From positions 1-64,000 of the forward strand of contig JAITLQ010000001.1 of NCBI GenBank assembly GCA_031277795.1: a stretch of DNA of 64,000 nt, in the 5' to 3' direction. The notes beneath the pieces are model-generated. The model made no database searches and was not told where the DNA came from. It worked only from the letters and a program-made list of their open reading frames with translations. A program made the translations under genes and the position numbers. The stretch is from Arthrobacter sp. (GTDB lineage: Bacteria > Actinomycetota > Actinomycetes > Actinomycetales > Micrococcaceae). Shown piece by piece: positions 37,130 through 45,309 of the stretch (position 1 is the first letter of the stretch; each line of letters starts with the position of its first letter).

Positions 37130-37257
37130 GCTAGCCGCGCTCCACCGCCCGTTTCCCCGCCACTCCCATCACCCCACCCCGTTCGGCCCATGCGCCGGGG
37201 CACAGCCCCCTCGCTCGCGATGCCGCACGCCCATCAGCGCTGAAGAAGAGGCAGAAC

Positions 37258-39063
37258 ATGTTCAAGAAAATCCTGATCGCGAACCGCGGCGAGATCGCCG
37301 TGCGCATCATGGCCACGAGCGCCGACCTCGGGGTGAAGACCGTGGCGGTGCACTCCACGCAAGACGCCGCGTCGCTGCACGTGCGCACCGCAACCCAGGC
37401 CGTTGACCTGGGGGACGGCCCCGCCGCGAACAACTACCTCAACCACACCAAGATCATCCAGGCGGCCCTCGAAAGCGGCGCCGAGGCGATCCACCCCGGC
37501 TACGGTTTCCTCTCCGAGAACGCCGAATTTGCGGCCGCCGTCGAGGCGGCCGGGCTCGCCTTCATCGGCCCCAGCGCGCTCGCGATCTCGACGATGGGCG
37601 AAAAGGTCGCCGCCCGCGCCGTGGCCATCGCCGCCGGCGTTCCCCTGGCCCCCGGCTCGAACGGCGTCATCGAGGACGCCTCCGTCATCACGGCCTTCGG
37701 TGAGGAGCACGGCTACCCGTTGCTCGTGAAGGCCTCGGCCGGCGGTGGCGGGCGAGGGATGCGCCGGATCGATTCCGCCGAAGAGGCCCCGGCGGCCTTC
37801 GACGCGGCGGTCCGCGAGGCGACGGCAGCCTTCGGCAACGGCGACGTCTACCTTGAGCGCTACCTCACCGCGGCGCGCCACGTGGAGGTCCAGGTCTTCG
37901 CCGACGCCCACGGAAACGCCGTCTACCTTGGCGACCGCGACTGCTCGGTACAGCGCCGCCACCAGAAGCTCATCGAGGAATCCCCGGCCCCCGGCCTCAG
38001 CGACGAGCTGCGGGCCGCGATGGGCGAGGCCGCCGTGGCCCTGGCCCGTGAGGTGGACTACCGCGGTGCGGGCACCGTGGAGTTCATGGTGGAGGGCGAG
38101 AAGTTCTACTTCCTCGAGATGAACACCCGCATCCAGGTGGAGCATCCGGTCACCGAGGCCGTGCTCGGCCTCGACCTCGTCGCCGAGCAACTGCGCGTGG
38201 CGGCCGGCGAGCCGCTCAGCGTGAACACCTCCGCTGTGGCCCCGCGCGGCGCGGCCATCGAGGCCCGCATCAACGCCGAGTCGGTGGCTGGCGGCCGCTT
38301 TGTCCCCTCGCCGGGCCCCGTGACGTCCCTGCGGATCCCGAGCGGGCCCGGCCTGCGCTTCGACGGCGGCTACGCGTCGGGCGACACCGTCCTCCCGTTC
38401 TACGACAGCCTGATCGGCAAGCTCATCGCGTGGGCCCCCACTCGCGAGATGGCGATCGAGCGGCTGCAGCGCGGCCTCGCCGAGCTCTCCATCGAGGGGA
38501 TCCCCACGACCATTCCGGCCGCCCAGCTGGTCCTGGCGCATTCGGATTTCCGCGCCGTGAAGATGAATACCCTCTGGCTCGAGTCCACCGTGACGTTTCC
38601 GGCGGAGGAAGAGACGGCAGCGCACGACGGCGCGGAGGACGAGGGCGAGCCGCTCACCCGCCAGGACGTGGAGGTGGGTGGGCGCTACTACTCGATTCCT
38701 TACTTCTCCGAGGCGGTTGTCGGGGCGGGGGCCACTGTCGCCACCGCGGCGCCCGCACCCGTTACCGGGGCGCCGGCGACGCCCTCCGGCCGCGGACGCG
38801 GCGGGGCCCGCCGCGGTAAGGGTGGGGTGTTCGACGGCTCGCTCAAGGCGCCCATGCAGGGAACCATCGTCAAGATCAACGTGGAGGCCGGGCAGCCGGT
38901 CAGCGCGGGTGAGGTGCTCTTTGTCCTCGAGGCCATGAAGATGGAGAACCCCATCACGGCCCCCGTGGACGGTCTGATCGGCGAGGTCTCGGCCCAGCTG
39001 GGGCAGTCCCTGGCCGCTGGTACCGTTCTTGCCACCCTGCACGCCGTGGAGGTGGCGGCATGA
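37258..39063 (+). CDS. accA1: Acyl-CoA carboxylase, biotin carboxylase/BCCP (alpha) subunit
   Basis: Carboxylates its own biotin with ATP and bicarbonate. The 601 residues hold the biotin carboxylase (ILIANRGEIAVRI, HPGYGFLSENAEFA, ATP-grasp loop KASAGGGGRGM near 160, FLEMNTRIQVEHPVTE near 287) and a C-terminal biotinyl domain with AMKMENP, biotin site K561. Between them is a short linker (about 440-520) with an acidic part and a Gly/Arg-rich hinge. It is shorter than MCC-alpha with a full BT domain, as in actinobacterial AccA1-type proteins. ATGA overlap with the lyase gene. Partner is the beta subunit at 30713. Confidence 0.93.
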   Translation: MFKKILIANRGEIAVRIMATSADLGVKTVAVHSTQDAASLHVRTATQAVDLGDGPAANNYLNHTKIIQAALESGAEAIHPGYGFLSENAEFAAAVEAAGLAFIGPSALAISTMGEKVAARAVAIAAGVPLAPGSNGVIEDASVITAFGEEHGYPLLVKASAGGGGRGMRRIDSAEEAPAAFDAAVREATAAFGNGDVYLERYLTAARHVEVQVFADAHGNAVYLGDRDCSVQRRHQKLIEESPAPGLSDELRAAMGEAAVALAREVDYRGAGTVEFMVEGEKFYFLEMNTRIQVEHPVTEAVLGLDLVAEQLRVAAGEPLSVNTSAVAPRGAAIEARINAESVAGGRFVPSPGPVTSLRIPSGPGLRFDGGYASGDTVLPFYDSLIGKLIAWAPTREMAIERLQRGLAELSIEGIPTTIPAAQLVLAHSDFRAVKMNTLWLESTVTFPAEEETAAHDGAEDEGEPLTRQDVEVGGRYYSIPYFSEAVVGAGATVATAAPAPVTGAPATPSGRGRGGARRGKGGVFDGSLKAPMQGTIVKINVEAGQPVSAGEVLFVLEAMKMENPITAPVDGLIGEVSAQLGQSLAAGTVLATLHAVEVAA

Positions 39064-39935
39064 AGCCCGTGCGCTCGCTCCTCTTTGTCCCAGGCCACAA
39101 GCTTGACTGGATCCACAAGGCGCTGGCCTCCGAGGCCGATGCGATCATCATCGACCTAGAGGACGCCGTGCCGGCGGGGGAGAAGGAGACGGCCAGACGC
39201 AATCTGGCCGAGGTCCTGCCCTGCATCGACCGCGAGCGCGTCACGGTTCTCGTGCGCCCCAACGCCCTGGACACCGAGCACTTCGGTCTCGACGTGGCGG
39301 CGGCGACGCGCGCCGGGCTGAGCGCCCTGCTCCTTCCCAAGCTCTTCGGCCGTGACGATGTGGTGCGCTACGACGCGCTCGTCACGGCTGCGGAGATCGC
39401 CGCCAGCCTGCCCCGAGGCTACGTGGAACTTGTGCCCTCGCTTGAGACGGCCCGTTCCATCAGCCTCGTCGACGAGATCCTGGCTGCGCCCCGCGTGGGC
39501 GGCGTCATGGCGGCGGCCGCGAAGGACGCCGACGTCTCCCGCGAGGTGGGCTTCACCTGGACCCCAGGGGGCGCCGAGAGCCTGTACCTGCGCAGCAAGG
39601 TGGTCGTTGCCGCCCGCGCCGCTGGCCTGCGCTGCATTGTCCTCGGTCTCTGGCAGGACGTCCGCGACCTGGACGGGCTGCGCACCTTTGCCCAGGACAA
39701 TTCCGGGCTCGGCTACACGGGGCAGGTCATCATCCACCCGAGCCACGCGCCCGTCGTCAATCAGGAGTACTCGCTCGGCGAGCGGCAGATTGCGTACTAC
39801 CGCGGCCTCATCGCCGCCTTCGAGGAGGGCGAGAGCCAGGGCCACGGCGCCGTGAGCTACGACGGCGAACACATCGACCTGGCCCACGCCAACCACGCCC
39901 GCCAGGCTTTGGCCCTGGCCGGGCTGAACCACTAG
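39060..39935 (+). CDS. citE: CitE-like (HpcH/HpaI) CoA-ester lyase
   Basis: A 291-residue TIM-barrel C-C lyase: RSLLFVPGHKLDWIHKAL, the Mg-binding IIIDLEDAVP, VLVRPNALDT, LVPSLETARS and SGLGYTGQVIIHPSHAPVVNQ. No other citrate lyase subunits are present, so it is not citrate lyase. In M. tuberculosis, Rv2498c in the same gene setting cleaves (S)-HMG-CoA and (S)-citramalyl-CoA, linking leucine and itaconate breakdown; the same role is likely here, yielding acetyl-CoA. Coupled to the carboxylase alpha gene by ATGA. Confidence 0.88.
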   Translation: MKPVRSLLFVPGHKLDWIHKALASEADAIIIDLEDAVPAGEKETARRNLAEVLPCIDRERVTVLVRPNALDTEHFGLDVAAATRAGLSALLLPKLFGRDDVVRYDALVTAAEIAASLPRGYVELVPSLETARSISLVDEILAAPRVGGVMAAAAKDADVSREVGFTWTPGGAESLYLRSKVVVAARAAGLRCIVLGLWQDVRDLDGLRTFAQDNSGLGYTGQVIIHPSHAPVVNQEYSLGERQIAYYRGLIAAFEEGESQGHGAVSYDGEHIDLAHANHARQALALAGLNH

Positions 39936-39973
39936 ACCCTCCGCCCACGGCGGAGAGCACGAAAGGCACCAGC

Positions 39974-40441
39974 ATGTCCGGGATGTACTACGAGGATTTT
40001 GTCATCGGCGAGGTCCTGCGCCACGAGGTCACCCGCACCGTGACCGAGGCCGACAACCTCCTCATCACGACCCTCACCATGAACGTTCAGCCCCTGCACC
40101 TCGACGCCGAGTTCTCGGCCAAGAGCATGTACGGCCAGCAGATCGTCAACAGCATCTTCACGCTCGGCCTCGTCACCGGTATCCCCGTGCAGGAGACGAC
40201 GCTGGGAACCACGCTTGGCAACCTGGGCTTCCGCGAGATCGAGTTCCCCCGCCCCGTGTTCATCGGCGACACCTTGCGCGTGGAGACGGAGGCCCTGGAC
40301 GCCCGCGTCTCTGCTTCCCGCCCCACCACCGGGATCGTCGGCATCGAGCACCGCGGTTACAACCAGCGCGACGAACTGGTCTGCGTGGTGCGCCGCACCG
40401 CGCTGATGCTGCGCCGCCCCGAGGCGACCTCCGCGGCCTGA
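39974..40441 (+). CDS. MaoC-like hydratase, Rv2499c/itaconyl-CoA type
   Basis: A 155-residue hot-dog protein: YYEDFVIGEVLRHEVTRTVTEADNLLITTLTMNVQPLHLDAEFSA, FGQQ-like YGQQIVNSIFTLGLVTG, and REIEFPRPVFIGDTLRVETE. The D/H pair of typical MaoC enzymes (TGD..HxD) is changed: TLTMNVQPLHLD keeps the H and the following D but replaces the aspartate by asparagine. MaoC proteins next to CitE in M. tuberculosis and in itaconate operons have this look. It probably hydrates a methylglutaconyl- or mesaconyl-type CoA ester and feeds the lyase. Confidence 0.85.
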   Translation: MSGMYYEDFVIGEVLRHEVTRTVTEADNLLITTLTMNVQPLHLDAEFSAKSMYGQQIVNSIFTLGLVTGIPVQETTLGTTLGNLGFREIEFPRPVFIGDTLRVETEALDARVSASRPTTGIVGIEHRGYNQRDELVCVVRRTALMLRRPEATSAA

Positions 40442-40512
40442 CCAGGCCGTCGAAAGCAGCACCCCCACCCGTAGGAGCACGTCAGCAGCCCTGACCAAGA
40501 CGAAGGAGCCCC

Positions 40513-41859
40513 ATGTCTGAGATCACCGACGCGGCCACGCCGCGCGACACAGCGCCGGTGGCGCAGCACGACCCCAAGGTGGCGCAGCGCGCCGTCGTCA
40601 GCGGAACCTTTGGAACAGCGCTCGAATGGTTCGACTTTGCCGTGTACGGCACCCTGTCGGCCACCCTGTTCCCGCAGCTCTTCTTCCCGGCGGTGGACGC
40701 CAACACGGCGCTCCTCGCCTCGTTCGCCACCTTCGGCGCCGGCATGCTGGCCCGCCCGCTGGGTGGCGTGGTCTTCGGCGCGCTGGGCGACCGGATCGGG
40801 CGACGCAACGTCTTGATGTTCACGCTGGTGCTCATGGGCGTCTCCTCGGTGCTCATCGGCCTGCTGCCGACGTACCAGAGCGTCGGCATCGCGGCGCCGG
40901 CTTTGCTGGTGCTCCTGCGCTTCCTGCAGGGCTTCGCCCTCGGTGGCGAGGCAACCGGTGTTCAGGTGCTCGTTGTCGAACACGCGCCCAAGACGCGGCG
41001 CGGCCTGTTTGGCGGCATCCTGGCCACGGGCTCCCCGGTGGCGCAGACCTTGGCCTCCGTGACGCTCACCGTCCTGGCCCTCGTGCTCTCCGACGAGGCC
41101 TTCGCCGCGTGGGGTTGGAGGATCCCATTCCTCATGGGTGTGCTGCTGCTCGTCACGGGGGTGTTCATTCGCCGCCGCATCGAGGAGACCCCCTCGTTCA
41201 AGGAGAGTCAGCGTCTGGCGCAGGAGACCGCGGTTCCGCAGGAAAAGGCCCTCGCCGTGCTGAAGAAGCACCCGTGGACCGTGGTGCGCCTCGTGGGAGC
41301 ATGGGCCGCCTCGGCCGGTCTCTTCTGGATCTGCGTCACGTACGCCGTGAGCTACATGACCAAGGAGCTCGGCTATGACAAGTCCATCTCCTTCGGACTG
41401 CTCGTCTTCGCCAATCTCATCTCGATCCCGGCGGCCATCCTTGGCGGCTACTTCTCAGATCGCGTGGGCCGCAAGCGCATGTTCCTGATCGGCCTGGGCC
41501 TGCAGGGCATCGCGGCCGCCACGATGTTCCCCATCATGAACTCGATGAGCTTCGTGGCGAGCGTTGCCATCATTTCGCTGGCCTTGTGCGGCATTCAGGT
41601 CACCGCCGGCACACAGGCGGCGTTCTTCGCGGAGGCCCTCCCCACGTCCATGCGTTACACGGGGTCGGCCCTCGGCATGACCTTCGCCGGCCTGATCTTC
41701 GGCGCCCCGATCCCGTTCATTGCCGCCTGGATCTTCCAGCACTCGACCAACGGCACGCTGGCCCTGACGGGCATCGCGCTCGGCCTCGTGGTGCTCTCCG
41801 TGGTCGCCACCCTGCTCCTGCCGGAGCGGGCCAACCGTTCGCTCGACTCCGCCGAGTGA
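40513..41859 (+). CDS. MHS-type major facilitator transporter
   Basis: A 448-residue, 12-helix MFS symporter of the metabolite:H+ family. The N-terminal GTALEWFDFAVYGTLSATLFPQLFFP is the MHS start, GALGDRIGRRNVL the loop 2-3 motif, FLQGFALGGEATGVQVLVVEHAP the helix 5 region and GGYFSDRVGRKRMF the loop 8-9 copy. Relatives carry dicarboxylates, ketoglutarate, shikimate or betaines with protons. As last gene of the AMP-ligase operon it probably imports the acid that the pathway uses. Confidence 0.92.
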   Translation: MSEITDAATPRDTAPVAQHDPKVAQRAVVSGTFGTALEWFDFAVYGTLSATLFPQLFFPAVDANTALLASFATFGAGMLARPLGGVVFGALGDRIGRRNVLMFTLVLMGVSSVLIGLLPTYQSVGIAAPALLVLLRFLQGFALGGEATGVQVLVVEHAPKTRRGLFGGILATGSPVAQTLASVTLTVLALVLSDEAFAAWGWRIPFLMGVLLLVTGVFIRRRIEETPSFKESQRLAQETAVPQEKALAVLKKHPWTVVRLVGAWAASAGLFWICVTYAVSYMTKELGYDKSISFGLLVFANLISIPAAILGGYFSDRVGRKRMFLIGLGLQGIAAATMFPIMNSMSFVASVAIISLALCGIQVTAGTQAAFFAEALPTSMRYTGSALGMTFAGLIFGAPIPFIAAWIFQHSTNGTLALTGIALGLVVLSVVATLLLPERANRSLDSAE

Positions 41860-41865
41860 TCCTCT

Positions 41866-41911
41866 CCCCGCCGGCGCGGGACAAGATAGAGCGCCGGCGG
41901 GGCCCCCTTTT
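41866..41911 (+). terminator. Terminator after the transporter gene
   Basis: Twelve-base arms CCCCGCCGGCGC (41866-41877) and its complement (41891-41902), then CCCCCTTTT. It would end the ligase-carboxylase-lyase-transporter operon, so the FAH gene may have its own promoter. Confidence 0.75.
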
Positions 41912-41935
41912 CGACACATCTTTGAAGGACTTTTC

Positions 41936-42769
41936 ATGAAATTGGTGAGCTACGAGTACGACGGTGCGCGGCACGTAGGGGAGCTACGCGGCACCACCCT
42001 GCTTCCCCTCGTGGGCATCGCGGCCATCGACGCGGACACTCCGACCGCGCTCCTCGCGGCGGCCCAGCGTGACGCGGCCGCCGCCGTCGAGCTGAGCGAG
42101 GCGACCTTGCTCCCCGCCTCGGCCAGCCCACGCAAGATCTTCTGCGTTGGTCTGAACTACAAGGCCCACGTCGAGGAGACGGGTCGCGATCTGCCCAGCT
42201 ACCCCGTGCTCTTCCCCAAGTTCGCCTCCAATCTGCTGCCTGCCGACGGCACCATCCTGCTTCCCCCCGAGTCCGCCGAGGTGGACTTCGAGGGTGAACT
42301 GGCGCTCATCATCGGCACAGCCGGGCGTCGCATCCGGGTGGAAGACGCCATGGACCACGTGCTTGGCCTCACCGTCGCCAACGACATCAGCATGCGCGAC
42401 TACCAGTACAAGACGCATCAGTGGACGCAGGGCAAGGCGTGGGACGCCTCGACGCCGCTCGGCCCGTGGATCGTCAGCCCGGACGAGGTGGACCTCGAGC
42501 ACGCGCGCATCCGCACCACCGTGGACGGTGAGGTGGTGCAGGACTCGACGCTTGGCCACCTGATCTTCTCCCTGCCCCAACTCATCGCCACGATCTCCGA
42601 GTTCACGCTGCTGGAGCCGGGGGACGTGATCCTGACGGGCACGCCCTCGGGAATTGGCCACCGCCGCACGCCGCAGCTGTTCCTGCGAGACGGCAGTGTT
42701 GTCACCGTGGAGGTCGAGGGGGTCGGATCCATCACCAATGCTGTCGTGGCGGAGGCGGCACTCGTCTAG
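41936..42769 (+). CDS. Fumarylacetoacetate hydrolase (FAH) family protein
   Basis: A 277-residue FAH-fold enzyme: KIFCVGLNYKAHVEETGRDLPSYPVLFPK, the metal-binding VDFEGELALIIG (E-x-E), LTVANDISMRDYQYKTHQWTQGKAWDAS (D and K ligands) and GDVILTGTPSGIGHRR. Family members hydrolyse or decarboxylate 1,3-diketo acids, acylpyruvates or oxaloacetate. In this island it probably cleaves a beta-diketone or handles an oxo-acid, but no neighbour fixes the substrate. Start ATG 41936 behind GAAGGA. It is the last gene before the right 89-bp repeat. Confidence 0.9.
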   Translation: MKLVSYEYDGARHVGELRGTTLLPLVGIAAIDADTPTALLAAAQRDAAAAVELSEATLLPASASPRKIFCVGLNYKAHVEETGRDLPSYPVLFPKFASNLLPADGTILLPPESAEVDFEGELALIIGTAGRRIRVEDAMDHVLGLTVANDISMRDYQYKTHQWTQGKAWDASTPLGPWIVSPDEVDLEHARIRTTVDGEVVQDSTLGHLIFSLPQLIATISEFTLLEPGDVILTGTPSGIGHRRTPQLFLRDGSVVTVEVEGVGSITNAVVAEAALV

Positions 42770-42788
42770 GTGACGCCGCGCGCCCAAG

Positions 42789-42877
42789 CCGGCCGCCCGT
42801 CGTCGGGCGCTTGGAGGCGACGAGTGCGTTGTCAGGCGGGAGATTCCCGCCTCACGGCGCGAAACGCGCCTCAAAGC
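42789..42877. repeat. 89-bp hairpin repeat, right copy (direct repeat of 28196-28284)
   Basis: Same orientation as the left copy; the two differ at two positions near the middle (GTGAGCTG versus GTGCGTTG). All three hairpins are intact. It lies between the convergent FAH and hydrolase genes and can act as a terminator. Confidence 0.9.
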
Positions 42878-42906
42878 CACGCCACTGCCCGACGTCGCCC
42901 GCTTGC

Positions 42907-43899
42907 CTAGAGCGGGTGGCCCGCCGCCCAGCGCGCGAGGGTTTCGTACGCCAGCGCCCGCACGGGCGCCGCGGAGAGGAAGACGTCGTGGAGGGCGCCG
43001 TCGAGGCGCTCGATCGTGACGGACCGGCCCAGGCGCGTGGCGCGCTCGGCGATTTCGTCCACGACGAGCACCGAATCGGAGCGCTCCATCTCCGGCATCC
43101 AGCGTGTGGCGAAGGTGGAGCGCGCGGAGAGCAGCGTGAGGATCGGGGCGTCGATGCTCAAGCGGCCGGCCACGGCGGCGTGCCCGGCCAGGACGGCGCG
43201 CAGCCACCCCGGGCGCACGGGGAAGCCGCGCTCCGGGCGCCAGGCCTCGTTGTACTCCCACTCGCCGTCGAAGTGCGCCGAGACGGCGCGCGTGTAGAAG
43301 CCGAAGTCGACGTTGGGTAGCGTGGCGCGCGGATCCACGCGGGCGCCTGCCTCGATGAGCGGCGCGATGGCGTGCCGCCCCGCGCTGGAGGCCTGCAGCT
43401 CGAGCCAGGGGGAGTTCAGCACGATCGCGTCGGCCCGGCCGGGGTGGCGGTGCGCCCACAGGCTCAGCGTGAGGCCGCCCGTGGAGTGGCCGAGCAGCAC
43501 GAGCTTGCGGCCGGAGTGTTCGGCGCGCATGAGGCGCAGGGCCGCGCCGATCTCGTCGTCGTAGCCGGCGAGGTCCTCGATGTAGCCGGGCGTCTGCCCC
43601 TCGCGGAGGCTGCGGCCGTACTTGCGCAGGTCGAGGGCGAAGAAGCGGGCGCCGAGCGCGGAGATGCTCCTGGCGAGCTCGGCCTGGAAGAAGTAGTCGC
43701 TCCAGCCGTGGACGTAGAGGACGTCGGCGCCGGCCCACGGCGCCGCGGGGCTCGGGGCGGAGCCCGTGCCGGCGCGCTCGCCGAGGTAGCGGATCAGCGT
43801 GGCACCGAGCTCTCCCTCCGCGTCCCGGCCGAGGGGGAGCTGACGCGCAGCGAACTCCGGGCCGAGGACGTCCGGCTCCCAGCCGTCGGGGATGCTCAT
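42907..43899 (-). CDS. Alpha/beta hydrolase, lysophospholipase-like
   Basis: A 330-residue serine hydrolase of the monoacylglycerol-lipase kind: VLYVHGWSDYFFQ, FFALDLRKYGRSLREGQTPGY, nucleophile elbow LLGHSTGGL, and catalytic His in LDGALHDVFLS. No signal peptide. ATG 43899 lies four bases before the upstream FUSC stop, so both form an operon. It has its own place outside the catabolic island. Substrate unknown. Confidence 0.85.
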   Translation of the reverse strand: MSIPDGWEPDVLGPEFAARQLPLGRDAEGELGATLIRYLGERAGTGSAPSPAAPWAGADVLYVHGWSDYFFQAELARSISALGARFFALDLRKYGRSLREGQTPGYIEDLAGYDDEIGAALRLMRAEHSGRKLVLLGHSTGGLTLSLWAHRHPGRADAIVLNSPWLELQASSAGRHAIAPLIEAGARVDPRATLPNVDFGFYTRAVSAHFDGEWEYNEAWRPERGFPVRPGWLRAVLAGHAAVAGRLSIDAPILTLLSARSTFATRWMPEMERSDSVLVVDEIAERATRLGRSVTIERLDGALHDVFLSAAPVRALAYETLARWAAGHPL

Positions 43900-43903
43900 G
43901 GCC

Positions 43904-45058
43904 CTATTCTGCCCCGGCGTCGTCCCCCGCGGAGCGAAGGGTCGGCAGATACGCCACGGCCTCCTCATGCCGGACGCCGGCCGCCTCGAGCAGGTCCACC
44001 GCGAGCGGGCGCAGCTGCATGAGCAGGCCCGTGAGCTGCGGGTCGTCCCCGGCCATGCGCTCCGGATCCAGGGTCGCCGCGGTGTTCACGAGGGTGTTGC
44101 GGGCGCGGGCCTTGAGCCGGTCGCGGGAGGCGGGCGAGGTCTCGGCGACGGACCCCGCGAGGTGGGCCACGCCGTCGGAGAATCCATCCAGGAGCTCGGA
44201 GAGCGACTCCCGCGCGGCCGGGTCAAGCGCCCCGTAGCTCATGAGCGAGGCGGTGCGGCGGCACGTCATGCGCACGTTGCGGACGGCGAGGTCGGCCTGC
44301 CGGCTCACCTCGCGCAGGCCGGCCACCTCGTCGCGATGGCGGCGGGCGCTCGGGAGGAGGCGGGAGAGCTCCTCGGCCTCCGTGAGCTCGCGCGCGGCCT
44401 GGTCGACGAGGCCCTGCGTCCCCCGCGCCTGCACGAGGGTGTGCCACGCGCGCTGTGCGTCATCCGCCGCGACGGAGGTGCCGAGGTCGCGCAGGATGTC
44501 GGACACGCTGCGCAGCAGGCGCGAGAGGTCCTTGGCCGGGGCGCGGCGCGGGTCCCGCGGCCACAGGGCGATGAGGATCAGCGCCACCACACCACCGACG
44601 ACGGCGTCGAGGGAGCGCGTGAAGGGGCCGCCGGGCGGGGCGGGCAGGAGGACCACGAGGAGGGCCTGGAGACCGAACTGCATCGAGAACACGACGCCGG
44701 GGTCGAGGAAGCGCGAGATGACGAGGGAGACGAAGACGACGACCGCCGCCTGCCAGAGGCCGTGGCCCAGGCCCATGATCATGAGGTCACCCACGGCGAT
44801 CCCGAGCGTGCAGCCCACGGCCACCTCGAGCGTCCTGCGCACGTGGGAGGTGGAAGCGAAGTTCAGGGAGATGAGCGCGCTCGTCGCGGCAAAGAGCGGC
44901 CCGGAGTGGCCGAGCACCTCCTCGGCGAACCAATAGGAGAACACCGAGCCCACAGTGGCCAGGACGATCTTGGGCAGGGAGACCCGCACCCGCCTCAGGC
45001 CGGCCCTCCAGCGCGAATTCAGGCGGTGTCCGGTGCGGGTCAGAGCCGGGTGCGTCAT
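43904..45058 (-). CDS. FUSC/aromatic-acid exporter-like membrane protein
   Basis: A 384-residue protein with a basic N-terminus, about six membrane helices in residues 25-165 (ATVGSVFSYWFAE, GCTLGIAVGDLMIM, ALLVVLLPAP, VVGGVVALILIALWPRDPRR), and a long soluble helical C-terminal half. This matches the FUSC (ArAE) group of aromatic-acid or fusaric-acid exporters in Gram-positives. It probably exports small acids. Divergent from pstS. Confidence 0.8.
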   Translation of the reverse strand: MTHPALTRTGHRLNSRWRAGLRRVRVSLPKIVLATVGSVFSYWFAEEVLGHSGPLFAATSALISLNFASTSHVRRTLEVAVGCTLGIAVGDLMIMGLGHGLWQAAVVVFVSLVISRFLDPGVVFSMQFGLQALLVVLLPAPPGGPFTRSLDAVVGGVVALILIALWPRDPRRAPAKDLSRLLRSVSDILRDLGTSVAADDAQRAWHTLVQARGTQGLVDQAARELTEAEELSRLLPSARRHRDEVAGLREVSRQADLAVRNVRMTCRRTASLMSYGALDPAARESLSELLDGFSDGVAHLAGSVAETSPASRDRLKARARNTLVNTAATLDPERMAGDDPQLTGLLMQLRPLAVDLLEAAGVRHEEAVAYLPTLRSAGDDAGAE

Positions 45059-45149
45059 GCCCTCATCCTCGCACCGGGGCGTTGCGGCGGGGTTTCTCGG
45101 TGGTGTCCCTGGCCGACGTGGCGGGCCTCACAGGCGTGTCGGTCGCACA

Positions 45150-45204
45150 GTTCACCTCGCGTTCACCTTGGACGGGGCCTCGATTCACCCTGCCTGCTTA
45201 GCGT
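45150..45204 (+). promoter_or_regulatory. PHO box and promoter of pstSCAB
   Basis: Four direct 11-base units in register: GTTCACCTCGC, GTTCACCTTGG, ACGGGGCCTCG (degenerate) and ATTCACCCTGC (45150-45193), the PhoP-box pattern of actinomycetes. TAGCGT (45199-45204) follows as -10 box. So PhoP probably activates pst on phosphate starvation. The leader to GTG 45310 is about 100 bases. Confidence 0.85.
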
Positions 45205-45309
45205 CACTCCTGCGGGTCGGGAACGGCGCGCCAGCCCGGGCACTCAAGGCGTGCGCGGCAGTGACCCGGGGGACTCTCCCCTTGAAAAGGTTTGAAAGAG
45301 GACAAGCTC

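Noticed and set aside
39060-39935. Citrate lyase beta subunit in the strict sense
   Set aside because: No alpha, gamma or accessory citrate lyase genes; neighbours are carboxylase and MaoC genes, as in stand-alone CitE lyases.
28196-42877. Insertion sequence or integrative element ends
   Set aside because: No transposase, integrase or attachment-type core inside; the repeats are direct, not inverted, so only recombination between repeats is proposed.
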